Shown: positions 35,088 through 43,083 of the stretch, piece after piece
Position numbering within the stretch: the first letter of the stretch is position 1
Layout of the letters: each line of letters starts with the position of its first letter
Source of the DNA: Massilia sp. Root351
GTDB taxonomy: Bacteria > Pseudomonadota > Gammaproteobacteria > Burkholderiales > Burkholderiaceae_D
Direction of reading: 5' to 3'
Assembly: GCF_001425045.1 (NCBI RefSeq)
Contig: NZ_LMDJ01000023.1
Span: 125,214-189,213 of the forward strand
DNA length: 64,000 bases
Program-made: the position numbers and the translations under genes
Notes under the pieces: model-generated
What the model saw: the letters and a program-made list of their open reading frames with translations, nothing else
What the model was told of the DNA's origin: nothing
Databases searched by the model: none

Positions 35088-35609
35088 TCAGACATAGTCG
35101 AAGAATGCGGTTTCCTTGTCGGACTGCATCCAGATGTCCCAATGATAGACCCCGGGCGCGGTCTTGCGCGCTATCAGGGTGTGGCGCCGTTCGGCCGGCA
35201 CCTGCTGCAGTATCGCCGACTGCGCCAGGCCGGCGTCGTCCTCCAGGAACACGGCGCTGAACTGGTGCTTGACCAGGCCGCGCGCGAACACGGTGATGAA
35301 GGTGGCCGGCGCGCCGCTGCCCGGCGCTGCGCACTGCGACAGGCGCAGGCCGAACTGGCCCTGGTCGCCGCTGGGCACACGGCGGAAGCCGGGCAGCGCC
35401 TGTGCCGCCTCGGCGCCGGCGGCCTCCGGCTGCCAGGCTTCGATCTGGGCGTCGTTCACCGGCACACCGTCGCCGTCGTAGATGGCGCCGCTGATGGTGA
35501 TGGTGGCGGCCGTGGTCTCAAGCTGCCCGGCGGCGCTGGCGTCGACCGCCCACTGCCAGGCTTCGTGCGAGAAGGGACCGATGGTTTGCGAAGTCGTAAT
35601 CCTGGTCAT
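35088..35609 (-). CDS. pcaG: Protocatechuate 3,4-dioxygenase, alpha subunit
   Basis: Non-catalytic partner of PcaH in the intradiol dioxygenase. 173 residues with TIGPFSHEAW at the N-terminus, ITISGAIYDGDGVPVNDAQIEAWQ core strands, and VYHWDIWMQ near the C-terminus. It lacks the full iron ligand set, as alpha subunits do, and is a little shorter than the usual ~200 residues. Start at 35609 is chosen for GAGGAGCAGCG upstream; the open frame to 35672 overlaps pcaH. Ten bases follow the pcaH stop. Confidence 0.93.
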   Translation of the reverse strand: MTRITTSQTIGPFSHEAWQWAVDASAAGQLETTAATITISGAIYDGDGVPVNDAQIEAWQPEAAGAEAAQALPGFRRVPSGDQGQFGLRLSQCAAPGSGAPATFITVFARGLVKHQFSAVFLEDDAGLAQSAILQQVPAERRHTLIARKTAPGVYHWDIWMQSDKETAFFDYV

Positions 35610-35619
35610 GCGCTGCTCC

Positions 35620-36312
35620 TCAAATGCCCATGGGCGTGGCGCCGCGGCCGCGCAGTACGATATCGAATTCATAGCCCAGCATCTTGTCGCTGTCGGTGTG
35701 CTCCAGGCTATAGCGGGAAATCAGGCGCTGGCGCGCGTCCAGGTCGGGGATGCTCTGGAAGATGGGGTCGTAGTCGAACAGCGGGTCGCTGGGGAAGTAC
35801 ATCTGCGTGACCAGGCGCTGCGCGTACACATTGCCGAACAGGGAAAAATGGATGTGGGCCGGACGCCACGCCTTGTCGTGGTTGCCCCACGGGTAAGGGC
35901 CGGGCTTGATGGTGATGAACCGGTAGCGGCCATCGTCGCCGGTCATCATCTTGCCCCAGCCGTTGAAGTTGGGGTCCAGCGGCGCATTGTGCTGGTCGCG
36001 CTTGTGGCGGTAGCGGCCGGCGGCGTTGCATTGCCACACTTCCAGCAGCGAGTTGCGCACCGGTTTGCCGTCTTCATCGACCACGCGGCCGGTGACGACG
36101 ATTTTCTCGCCCAGCGGCTCGCCCTGGCCGTGCGCCGTCAAGTCCATGTCGTTGGGCAGCAGGATGCGCGGGGAAGGCTGCAGATTGTCCTGCACCGGCT
36201 GCTCGGCGCGGATGCGCAGCAGCGGCTGCGTGGGGCCGCGCTTCAGCGTGGATTTGTATGGCGGGTAGATCAGCTCCGGGTACACGCCGGGCGCGATGGC
36301 ATCGAATTGCAA
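35620..36312 (-). CDS. pcaH: Protocatechuate 3,4-dioxygenase, beta subunit
   Basis: Iron(III) ring-cleaving subunit: protocatechuate plus O2 to 3-carboxy-cis,cis-muconate. With a TTG start at 36312 the protein has 230 residues, the normal size; GGAGG stands six bases before the TTG. Predicted iron ligands: Tyr101 (AGRYRHKRD), Tyr140 (GPYPWGN), His153 and His155 (PAHIHFS). ATGs at 36393 and 36381 are in frame but lack ribosome sites and would add a tail with no family counterpart. Transcribed away from the IclR gene; the shared gap holds an inverted repeat at 36411-36427. Confidence 0.92.
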   Translation of the reverse strand: MQFDAIAPGVYPELIYPPYKSTLKRGPTQPLLRIRAEQPVQDNLQPSPRILLPNDMDLTAHGQGEPLGEKIVVTGRVVDEDGKPVRNSLLEVWQCNAAGRYRHKRDQHNAPLDPNFNGWGKMMTGDDGRYRFITIKPGPYPWGNHDKAWRPAHIHFSLFGNVYAQRLVTQMYFPSDPLFDYDPIFQSIPDLDARQRLISRYSLEHTDSDKMLGYEFDIVLRGRGATPMGI

Positions 36313-36410
36313 GGCAGGCCTCCAGTGGTTTGTTGTGCCTTGAATGTTATGAAAGGCCGCGCGGCGCGACAATACGCCCATGTCGAGCGACATTCGCTAT
36401 GCGCCCAAAA

Positions 36411-36427
36411 TGTGCGATACTCGCACA
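36411..36427. promoter_or_regulatory. IclR-type operator between pcaH and its regulator
   Basis: TGTGCGATACTCGCACA has perfect 7-bp arms around TAC. The TGTGCGA arm is identical to that in the 36-bp sites at 14271 and 16377, but the arms are 3 bp apart rather than 20. It is placed about 100 nt before the pcaH start and 20 nt before the regulator start. Confidence 0.65.
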
Positions 36428-36447
36428 AATCAGCAAATATCTTATCC

Positions 36448-37221
36448 ATGGACACTGCAGACGAATCGCCGGCCAAGCGCGACATGGTGGCCGGCCTGGA
36501 AAAAGGCTTGCAAGTGATCGCCGCCTTTGACCAGGAGCGCAGCCGCCTGACCATCGCCGAGGTGGCCGAGCGCACCGGCCTGACGCGCGCGGCGGCGCGC
36601 CGCTACCTGATCACGCTGACGCACCTGGGCTATATGCGGCACGAGAACAAGCAGTTCGCGCTGACGCCCATGGTGCTGCGGCTGGGCCAGTCCTACCTGC
36701 ATTCGGCGCGCCTGCCGCGCATCGTGCAGCCCTTGCTGTACCGGCTCGCCTATTCGCTGGGCGAGGCGGCCTCGGCCGGCGTGCTCGATCACGACCAGCT
36801 GGTGTGCGTGGCCGCCGTCAGCGCCGGGCAGCTGGTGTCCGTCACGCTGCAGCCGGGCACCCGGGTGCCGGCTTACTGCACCGCCAATGGACGCGTGCTG
36901 CTGGCGCACCTGCCTCAGGCGCAGATCGAGGCCTTCCTGGAGCGCGCCCAGCCCGAACGCATTACCGAGCACACCGTCGTCAGCAAGGAGCGCCTGGCGC
37001 TGGAGCTGGCGCGGGTGCGCGCACAGGGCTATGCGCTGGTGGACCAGGAACTGGAACTGGGCTTGCGCACCATGGCCGTGCCGCTGAAGAACTTCCGGGG
37101 CGAGATCGTGGCGGCCATGAACATCAGCGTGCACGCCGGACGCATGCCGCTGGAGCAGATGGTGGAACGCTGCCTGCCGGCGCTGATCAAGATCCAGGTG
37201 GAGCTGAACGCCTTGCTGTAG
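36448..37221 (+). CDS. IclR-family regulator of the pca genes (PcaR/PcaU type)
   Basis: 257-residue regulator with helix-turn-helix at about 12-75 (LEKGLQVIAAFD, then IAEVAERTGLTRAAARRYLITLTHLGYM, partly quoted) and an IclR effector domain (GTRVPAYCTANGRVLLAHLP, then DQELELGLRTMAVPL). This matches the beta-ketoadipate regulator group. It is divergent from pcaHGB(CD), as in many Burkholderiales. No clear ribosome site precedes the ATG at 36448, so translation may be weak or leaderless. A paralogue of the IclR at 15441-16298. Confidence 0.92.
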   Translation: MDTADESPAKRDMVAGLEKGLQVIAAFDQERSRLTIAEVAERTGLTRAAARRYLITLTHLGYMRHENKQFALTPMVLRLGQSYLHSARLPRIVQPLLYRLAYSLGEAASAGVLDHDQLVCVAAVSAGQLVSVTLQPGTRVPAYCTANGRVLLAHLPQAQIEAFLERAQPERITEHTVVSKERLALELARVRAQGYALVDQELELGLRTMAVPLKNFRGEIVAAMNISVHAGRMPLEQMVERCLPALIKIQVELNALL

Positions 37222-37238
37222 ATTGCTGCGGGCAGCGC

Positions 37239-38126
37239 TCAGGCGGCCCGGAAGGCCTTGGGCGTCAGTCCCATGCGTTTCTTGAACAGGCGGCTGAAGT
37301 AGGCCGGGTCCTGGAATCCCAGCTCGTAGGCGATGCTGGCGATGCTGGCGGGAAGATAGGTCAGCTTGCGGCACGCTTCCAGCATCAGCCTGTCCTGCGC
37401 AATGTCGAACGCCGACTTGCCGGACAACTTGAGGCACAGCCGGTTCAGCCGCGTGGGCGTGGCCCGCAGCGCTGCCGCATACTGGCCCACCTGCCACTGC
37501 TCCCTGTAATGCTGCTCCACTTCCGCCCGGAAGCGGCTGAACAGTTCAAAGTCGCTGCGGCCCGACTGGTCGGCGAAGCGGCGCTCCGCGTGCACGCGCA
37601 CCAGCAGCAGCAGGGCGCTGCGGGCCAGCCATTCCAGCATCAGCGTGTGGCCGTGCCGCGGCCAGGCCGCTTCTTCCAGCAACTGGCGCAGCAGCGGCTC
37701 CAGCCGCGCGCACTCCGGGGCACTGGACAGGTCGAGCGCCAGCGGTTCCACGAACAGCGGCGAGTACAGGTCGCCGTGGCTGCCTCCGGCCGCGAACAGC
37801 ACGTTCTGGTCCACCGTCAGCACATAGCCGTGCGCCTCGGCTGAAAAATCGAAGCCGTGCACCACGGAGGGATGGATGGTGATGGCGGCCGGCGCGCGGC
37901 GTTCCCACACGGCGCCGCCGATGCTGGCGCGGACTTCGCCACCGAACAGGAAAAGTACCTGAAACAGGCCGGCGTGGGTATGCTTGTCGATGTGCCAGTG
38001 ATGTAGGCGGCTGCGCGTTTCGATCAGCTCGATATGCACGAACTCGGCGCCGTCGCCCCGTGTTTGCTCGCCGTACAGGGCGAACTGGGGAATTTCCGGA
38101 CGGGACGGTTTCGTGCTGCGGGACAT
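37239..38126 (-). CDS. AraC-family regulator of pobA
   Basis: 295-residue regulator: N-terminal cupin sensor (HHWHIDKHTHAGLFQVLFLFGG, partly quoted, about 40-62) and a C-terminal double helix-turn-helix (ATPTRLNRLCLKLSGKSAF; IASIAYELGFQDPAYFSRLFKK). Its place divergent from pobA and the sensor fold fit the AraC-type PobR/PobC activators that respond to 4-hydroxybenzoate. The frame is open to a TTG at 38171; the ATG at 38126 gives the family-typical length. Convergent with the IclR gene. Confidence 0.88.
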   Translation of the reverse strand: MSRSTKPSRPEIPQFALYGEQTRGDGAEFVHIELIETRSRLHHWHIDKHTHAGLFQVLFLFGGEVRASIGGAVWERRAPAAITIHPSVVHGFDFSAEAHGYVLTVDQNVLFAAGGSHGDLYSPLFVEPLALDLSSAPECARLEPLLRQLLEEAAWPRHGHTLMLEWLARSALLLLVRVHAERRFADQSGRSDFELFSRFRAEVEQHYREQWQVGQYAAALRATPTRLNRLCLKLSGKSAFDIAQDRLMLEACRKLTYLPASIASIAYELGFQDPAYFSRLFKKRMGLTPKAFRAA

Positions 38127-38250
38127 GGGCGGGGCGGGCGGTGAAAGTGGCTGGGTGTCGAAATAGTACAAGTTTTATGCGATTTCCTCCATTTTTTTTC
38201 GCCGCCCCCGGCGCTACGATGGCTGCACATAACAACCAACCGGAGACACC

Positions 38251-39417
38251 ATGCGTACCCAGGTAGCCATCATCGGCGCCGGCCCAGCGGGCCTGCTGCT
38301 ATCCCATCTGCTGCATCTGAACGGCATCGAATCGATCGTGCTGGAGTCGCGCAGCCAGGCCGAGATCGAAGCGACGATACGCGCCGGCGTGCTGGAGCAA
38401 GGCACCATGGACATCCTCAACAACGCCGGCGTTGGCGCCCGCATGCGGGCCGAGGGCGCGCTGCACCACGGTTTCGAACTGGCTTTCAGCGGCCGCCGCC
38501 ACCGCATCGACCTGACCGAACTGACCGGCAAGTCGATCACCGTCTACCCGCAGCATGAGGTGATCAAGGACCTGGTGGCGGCGCGGCAGGCGGCGCAGGG
38601 GCAATTGCTGTTCGAGGTGAGCGGGGTACAGCTGCATCGCGTCGAAACCACCACGCCGTCGGTCACTTACAGCCACGGCGGGGGGGCGGCGCGCATCGAT
38701 GCCGATTTCGTCATCGGTTGCGACGGCTACCACGGCGTGACGCGGCCGGCCATGCCGGTGCAGGGACGGCAGGATTACCAGCGCACGTATGGTTTCGGCT
38801 GGTTCGGCATCCTGGTGGAGTCGGCGCCCTCGTCAGAAGAGCTGATCTATGCGCGCCACCCGCGCGGCTTCGCGCTGGTCAGCACCCGCTCGCCCACGGT
38901 GCAGCGGCTGTACTTCCAGTGCGACCCCGCCGACCATGTCGACAACTGGTCCGACGACCGCATCTGGGCCGAGCTGCATGCGCGGCTGGAGAACCGGGAC
39001 GGCTGGATAGTCCAGGAAGGACGCATCTTCCAGAAGAACATCATCGGCATGCGCAGCTTCGTGTCCACGCCGATGCAGGCTGGCCGGCTATTCCTGGCCG
39101 GAGACGCGGCCCACATCGTGCCGCCCACCGGCGCCAAGGGCATGAACCTGGCGGTGTCCGACGTGCACCTGCTGGCGCAGGGACTGGAGCAGTTCTACCG
39201 CCAGGGAGCCGACGAGCGCCTGCAGGGCTACACGGCGGGCGCGCTGAAGCGCATCTGGCGCGCCGAGTACTTCTCCTGGTGGATGACCAACCTGCTGCAC
39301 ACCTTCCCCGACGCCACCCCGTTCAAGCGCGAGGTGCAGCGCGCCGAACTGGAATGCCTGGTCAGCTCGCGCGCGATGGCGACCGCCCTGGCAGAAAATT
39401 ATGTCGGGGCATTCTGA
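38251..39417 (+). CDS. pobA: 4-hydroxybenzoate 3-monooxygenase
   Basis: FAD enzyme that hydroxylates 4-hydroxybenzoate to protocatechuate with NADPH and O2. 388 residues, close to the classic 390-394. FAD motifs: GAGPAG at 9-14, the DG motif in GCDGYHG, and GDAAHIVPPTGAKGMNLA near 284-301. Strings such as RAGVLEQGT (about 44-52) and FSWWMTNLLH fit PobA. CCGGAGACACC precedes the ATG. The product feeds the pca operon 2 kb away. Convergent with the RraA-family gene. Confidence 0.96.
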   Translation: MRTQVAIIGAGPAGLLLSHLLHLNGIESIVLESRSQAEIEATIRAGVLEQGTMDILNNAGVGARMRAEGALHHGFELAFSGRRHRIDLTELTGKSITVYPQHEVIKDLVAARQAAQGQLLFEVSGVQLHRVETTTPSVTYSHGGGAARIDADFVIGCDGYHGVTRPAMPVQGRQDYQRTYGFGWFGILVESAPSSEELIYARHPRGFALVSTRSPTVQRLYFQCDPADHVDNWSDDRIWAELHARLENRDGWIVQEGRIFQKNIIGMRSFVSTPMQAGRLFLAGDAAHIVPPTGAKGMNLAVSDVHLLAQGLEQFYRQGADERLQGYTAGALKRIWRAEYFSWWMTNLLHTFPDATPFKREVQRAELECLVSSRAMATALAENYVGAF

Positions 39418-39426
39418 GCGGGACGG

Positions 39427-40149
39427 CTATGGCGCAGCGCGGCGCGCCAGCCAGGCTTCGTAGCGCAGGCGGGTTTCCGGCGCCGTGGGCGGGTACAGGC
39501 CGATGATGGTTGCACCGCGCCGCACTTCGTCCAGCACGAAATCCTCGAAGCGCTCCATCTCCACCGCGTCCCGGGCGATTTCATCGGCCAGGTGGCGCGG
39601 GATGCAGACGACGCCGTCGCTGTCGCCCACCATGATGTCGCCCGGGTACACCGGCACGCCGCCGCAGCCGATGGGCGCGTTGATGTCCAGCGCGTGGTGG
39701 CGCAGCAGGTTGGTCGGGGCCGATGGGCCGGAACACCAGGCCGGCATGTCCAGGGCCGCGATGCCGGCCGCGTCGCGCAGGCCGCCGTCGGTGACAATGC
39801 CTGCCACGCCGCGCACCTGCATGCGTGTGGCCAGGATGCTGCCGGCCGAGGCCACCGAGACGTCGCCCCGGCAGTCCATCACCAGCACGGCGCCAGGCGG
39901 GATTTCTTCCACCGCCACGCGTTGCGGATGGCGTGGATCGAGGAAGGCATCAACGCCGTCCAGGTCTTCGCGCGAGGGAATGTAGCGCAGCGTGAACGCC
40001 GGTCCCGCCAGGCGCTGGCCCGGCTTCAGGGGCCGCGCTCCCTGGATGAAGACGTTTCGAAAACCACGCTTGAACAGCAGCGTGGTGAGGGTTGAGGTGC
40101 TGACGGTTTCCAGCGTGGCCAGTGTGCCGGGTTGCAGGGATTGATCCAT
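39427..40149 (-). CDS. RraA/HMG-aldolase family protein
   Basis: 240-residue protein of the RraA superfamily, which includes class II pyruvate aldolases (4-hydroxy-4-methyl-2-oxoglutarate/CHA aldolase) and inhibitors of RNase E. Aldolase-type residues are present: G-x-R-D in TDGGLRD (about 118-124), with an upstream GAVLVMDCRGD and later GDIMVGDSDGVVCIP. The C-terminal extension makes it longer than true RraA. It ends the polysaccharide operon, six bases after the SGNH-PL7 gene. A catabolic aldolase acting on a 2-keto acid of the pathway is likelier than RNase control. Its closeness to pobA (convergent) may be chance. Confidence 0.82.
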   Translation of the reverse strand: MDQSLQPGTLATLETVSTSTLTTLLFKRGFRNVFIQGARPLKPGQRLAGPAFTLRYIPSREDLDGVDAFLDPRHPQRVAVEEIPPGAVLVMDCRGDVSVASAGSILATRMQVRGVAGIVTDGGLRDAAGIAALDMPAWCSGPSAPTNLLRHHALDINAPIGCGGVPVYPGDIMVGDSDGVVCIPRHLADEIARDAVEMERFEDFVLDEVRRGATIIGLYPPTAPETRLRYEAWLARRAAP

Positions 40150-40155
40150 GGTTTC

Positions 40156-41670
40156 CTATCCGCGTGTGAATTTGGTGTTGTCGAAGCGCACCTCGCTGCT
40201 GCCGATGCCCTTCTGCTGCAAGTACTGGTCCCATTTCGCGCTGTTGCTGGTGTGCGCATCGGTGGCTGGGTCCCGCGCCTGAAGGTAATCGCCGAACTTG
40301 AAATAAATCCTGCCGCTGTCGGCCTTGACAGGCGTGCGCCCGGTATCGATGGCGCCATGCCGGACGGTGGTCGCCGCCACGATCGCGGAGCCGCCGGCGA
40401 AACGGATGTCCAGGCCGAAGCTCTCGCCGGAGCGCACGATGCCCAGGGCAGTGGTCACTTCCTTGCCGTCCGTGCCCTTCAGGCGGGCCAGCACGTCGAA
40501 CAGGCCGTTGTCGGCTTTGCCGTCGATGCCGGCCGCGTCGGCCGTATCCTGCACATAGACTTTCACCAATGTATCGAGGCCTTCGGCGTGGTACTGGGCG
40601 ACGATGGTCTTGGCGCCTGCCGGCAGCGTGGGCGTGACGTTCGCGGAAAAGTGCTCGCGCGTGGCGGCAACGGTCTGCCTGTACGGTGCCAGGGTCTTCA
40701 GCTCGTGGCGGTAACCGTGGCCATTACCGGACACATATCTGGCTTTCAGCGCGCTGAAGGCGAGTGTACCGGCGTAGGGCGAGGGGAACGGCGCCTCGCC
40801 TTCGGCCTCGAACAGGGCGCTCAATTCCTCCTTGGGCGTAAAGCCGGACTTCATCATGCTGTCGAGTAGCGGCTGCATGGCGTCGGCCCACAGCTGGTAG
40901 CCGGCGGCGCCGGGGTGTAGCTGGTCCGGCATGATGGACTTGGGGATGCGCCCGTCCTGGCCAAGGAAGACGGCGCCGATGTCCAGGAAGCGCACGGTCT
41001 TGCCGTCGTCCAGCCTTGCCAGGTCGCGGTTCACGGCATCGATGGTAGCCATGCGTTTTGCGGCTTCTTCCACCGCTGCCGGGGTAACCGGCCCGCCCTT
41101 GGGGTCGCGCGGGCCGCGCGGGAAGATGCCCAGCACCAGTATCCGCGTGTCAGGCAGGCGGGCACGTATCATGCCGACGATCTTGCGGTTGGCGGCGGCG
41201 ATTTCCTCGGCGTTGTAATCAAGGCTGTTGTTGGTGCCCATCATCAGTACCGTCACCTTGGGCGCTATGCCTTCCAGCTCGCCGTGCTCGATCTGCCAGA
41301 TCAGGTTCTGGGTGCGCGCGCCGCCGATGCCGAAGTTGGCCGGCTGGTATTTGCCGTAGTACGCTTCCCAGATATGCGGTGCGCGCTGCCAGCCGGCCGT
41401 GATCGAGTCGCCCAGGAACAGCAGCCCGACCGGGCCGCTTTTGGCGCGTGCCAGGAAACGGGCGTGCAGCTCAAGGAAGGTGCCGTTGTCCTGCTTCTGG
41501 AATGCTTCGGAGGCGCTGAGCTTGGGCTTTGCGGTGATTGGCGCAGTGGTCTGCGCAGGGGCTTGCGCCGCTGCAGGCGGGAGCGACAGCGGGCCGGCCA
41601 CCGCGGCAAACAGGGCGGCGAGCAGGGCGGCGGCCAGCCGCGTGCGCTTGCGGAATGCGGCGGCCGTCAT
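40156..41670 (-). CDS. Fused SGNH esterase and PL7-like alginate lyase, exported
   Basis: 504-residue two-domain enzyme with a signal peptide (ending PPAAAQA). Residues 78-268 form an SGNH hydrolase: nucleophile Ser in GDSIT (87-91), Gly in GIGGA, Asn in GTNNS (145-149), and Asp249/His252 in DQLHPGAAGY. Residues about 290-504 resemble polysaccharide lyase family 7: RHELK (321-325) for R-S/T-E-L/V-R, QYH (359-361) for Q-I-H, and YFKFGDYLQ (456-464) for YFKAGVYNQ, so the catalytic Arg, Gln, His and Tyr are kept. It would deacetylate and cut an acetylated polyuronate, e.g. bacterial alginate. It overlaps the MFS gene by four bases. The lyase assignment rests on motifs only. Confidence 0.78.
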   Translation of the reverse strand: MTAAAFRKRTRLAAALLAALFAAVAGPLSLPPAAAQAPAQTTAPITAKPKLSASEAFQKQDNGTFLELHARFLARAKSGPVGLLFLGDSITAGWQRAPHIWEAYYGKYQPANFGIGGARTQNLIWQIEHGELEGIAPKVTVLMMGTNNSLDYNAEEIAAANRKIVGMIRARLPDTRILVLGIFPRGPRDPKGGPVTPAAVEEAAKRMATIDAVNRDLARLDDGKTVRFLDIGAVFLGQDGRIPKSIMPDQLHPGAAGYQLWADAMQPLLDSMMKSGFTPKEELSALFEAEGEAPFPSPYAGTLAFSALKARYVSGNGHGYRHELKTLAPYRQTVAATREHFSANVTPTLPAGAKTIVAQYHAEGLDTLVKVYVQDTADAAGIDGKADNGLFDVLARLKGTDGKEVTTALGIVRSGESFGLDIRFAGGSAIVAATTVRHGAIDTGRTPVKADSGRIYFKFGDYLQARDPATDAHTSNSAKWDQYLQQKGIGSSEVRFDNTKFTRG

Positions 41671-42944
41671 GCGTGTTCTCCTTGCGCTGTGACTTGCGCC
41701 ACGGGACCGCCCAGCCAGACCGAGACGAACACCAGCGGCACCAGCAAGGCGCCCAGCACGAAGAACGGCGTGTAGTTGCCGCCCGCCGTCAGTTCAGGCA
41801 CCAGCTGCATGCAGATGATCACGCCCAGCACGGCCGAGGTGCCGCTGAGGCCAGCCAGCGAGCCGACCGTCTTGCCGGAGAAGAAATCGCTGGGCAGGGT
41901 CTGGATATTGGTGATGGCGGCCTGGAAGCCGAACAGGATCACGGCAATAGACAGCACGGCCAGCAGCGGCGTGGCGGCCCTGGCGCTGAACAGCAGGGCG
42001 GGCAGCATCAGCGCCAGTCCGAGCCCGATCACGGTCTTGCGGGCACGGTTGACGCTCCAGCCGCGCTGCAGCAGCCGCCCGCACAGCCAGCCGCCGGACA
42101 GTGCGCCGATGGCGGCGCCCACGTACGGCACCCAGGCGAAGATGCCGATCTGTTTCACATCGAAGTGGAACTTCTCGTTCAGGTACAGCGGCAGCCAGGC
42201 CACGAACAGCCACCAGACCGGGTCGATGAAAAAGCGGGCGGCAATCACGCCCCAGCTCTGGCGGTGCCGCAGCAGCTGGCCCAGCGTGGGAACGTATTCG
42301 GCGGCCCGCGCCGTTTCGCTGCGCTGGCCCGTCAGGATGTAGCCGCGCTCCTCCTCGGTAATCCAGGGATGAGCATTGGGGCCGGATTTGTAGATGATCA
42401 TCCAGGGAATGACCCAGATGAAGCCGAGCACCGCGATCAAAAGGAAGGTGGTTTTCCAGCCGAAGTAGGCGTACAGGATGGCAATCAGCGGCGGCGCGAT
42501 GATGGAACCGAGCGAAGCGCCGGCGCCGAAGATGCCCTGCGCCAGCGCGCGCTCGCGGATGGGGAACCATTCGGCCACGGCCTTGGTCGCGCCCGGCCAG
42601 TTGCCCGCTTCGCCTACGCCCAGCAGTACGCGGAACAGGCCGAACGACAGCGCCGAACGGGCCACAAAGTGCAGGCCGATGGAGACTGACCACACGATGA
42701 TGGACAAGATGAAGCCGATGCGCGTGCCCAGCGCGTCGAACAGTTTGCCGAACAGCGTCTGCCCGACGGCATAGCCGACCAGGAACACGGTGACGATGTT
42801 GGCGTAGTCGCGTTTGTCCATCCCCAGTTCGGCTGCGATGCCCGGCCACATGACCGCCAACGCGGAGCGGTCTATATAGTTGATAATTGTCGCGACGGCC
42901 ACCAGTGTTATCACCAGCCAGCGCAAACCTGCCATTGTCTTCAT
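41667..42944 (-). CDS. MFS transporter (ACS/hexuronate family)
   Basis: 425-residue, twelve-helix inner-membrane symporter of the anion:cation (ExuT/hexuronate-like) family. Helix 1 region reads TIINYIDRSALAVMWPGI and the motif-A loop GKLFDALGTRIGF. It also has GLFRVLLGVGEAGNWPGATKAVAEWF (partly quoted), a family hallmark. The frame continues upstream to 43142 through a repeat; the ATG at 42944 with TTGGAGACTCG upstream is the real start. It probably imports unsaturated uronate monomers or short oligomers. Confidence 0.92.
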   Translation of the reverse strand: MKTMAGLRWLVITLVAVATIINYIDRSALAVMWPGIAAELGMDKRDYANIVTVFLVGYAVGQTLFGKLFDALGTRIGFILSIIVWSVSIGLHFVARSALSFGLFRVLLGVGEAGNWPGATKAVAEWFPIRERALAQGIFGAGASLGSIIAPPLIAILYAYFGWKTTFLLIAVLGFIWVIPWMIIYKSGPNAHPWITEEERGYILTGQRSETARAAEYVPTLGQLLRHRQSWGVIAARFFIDPVWWLFVAWLPLYLNEKFHFDVKQIGIFAWVPYVGAAIGALSGGWLCGRLLQRGWSVNRARKTVIGLGLALMLPALLFSARAATPLLAVLSIAVILFGFQAAITNIQTLPSDFFSGKTVGSLAGLSGTSAVLGVIICMQLVPELTAGGNYTPFFVLGALLVPLVFVSVWLGGPVAQVTAQGEHA

Positions 42945-43038
42945 GCACGAGTCTCCAAGATGTCTCTGTATTGTTTTGTTTTGCGGCCCGCCCGCGGCGG
43001 GGCGGTGCGCACTCTTGTCGTTCTTGCTGCAGGCGCGG

Positions 43039-43083
43039 CTACCGCAAGCCCAGCCACCGCAAGCCCAGCTACCGCAGGCCCAG
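43039..43083. repeat. Triple 15-bp tandem repeat duplicating a gene end
   Basis: Three copies (43039-43053, 43054-43068, 43069-43083) of the minus-strand unit CTGGGCTTGCGGTAG with one or two changes. The first copy in reading order is the last five codons of the sugar kinase, LGLR plus stop; the other two lie just after it. Likely slipped-strand duplication of a 3' end. Confidence 0.85.

Noticed and set aside
43039..43083. CRISPR-like repeat array
   Set aside because: Units are contiguous with no spacers and copy the end of a coding gene.
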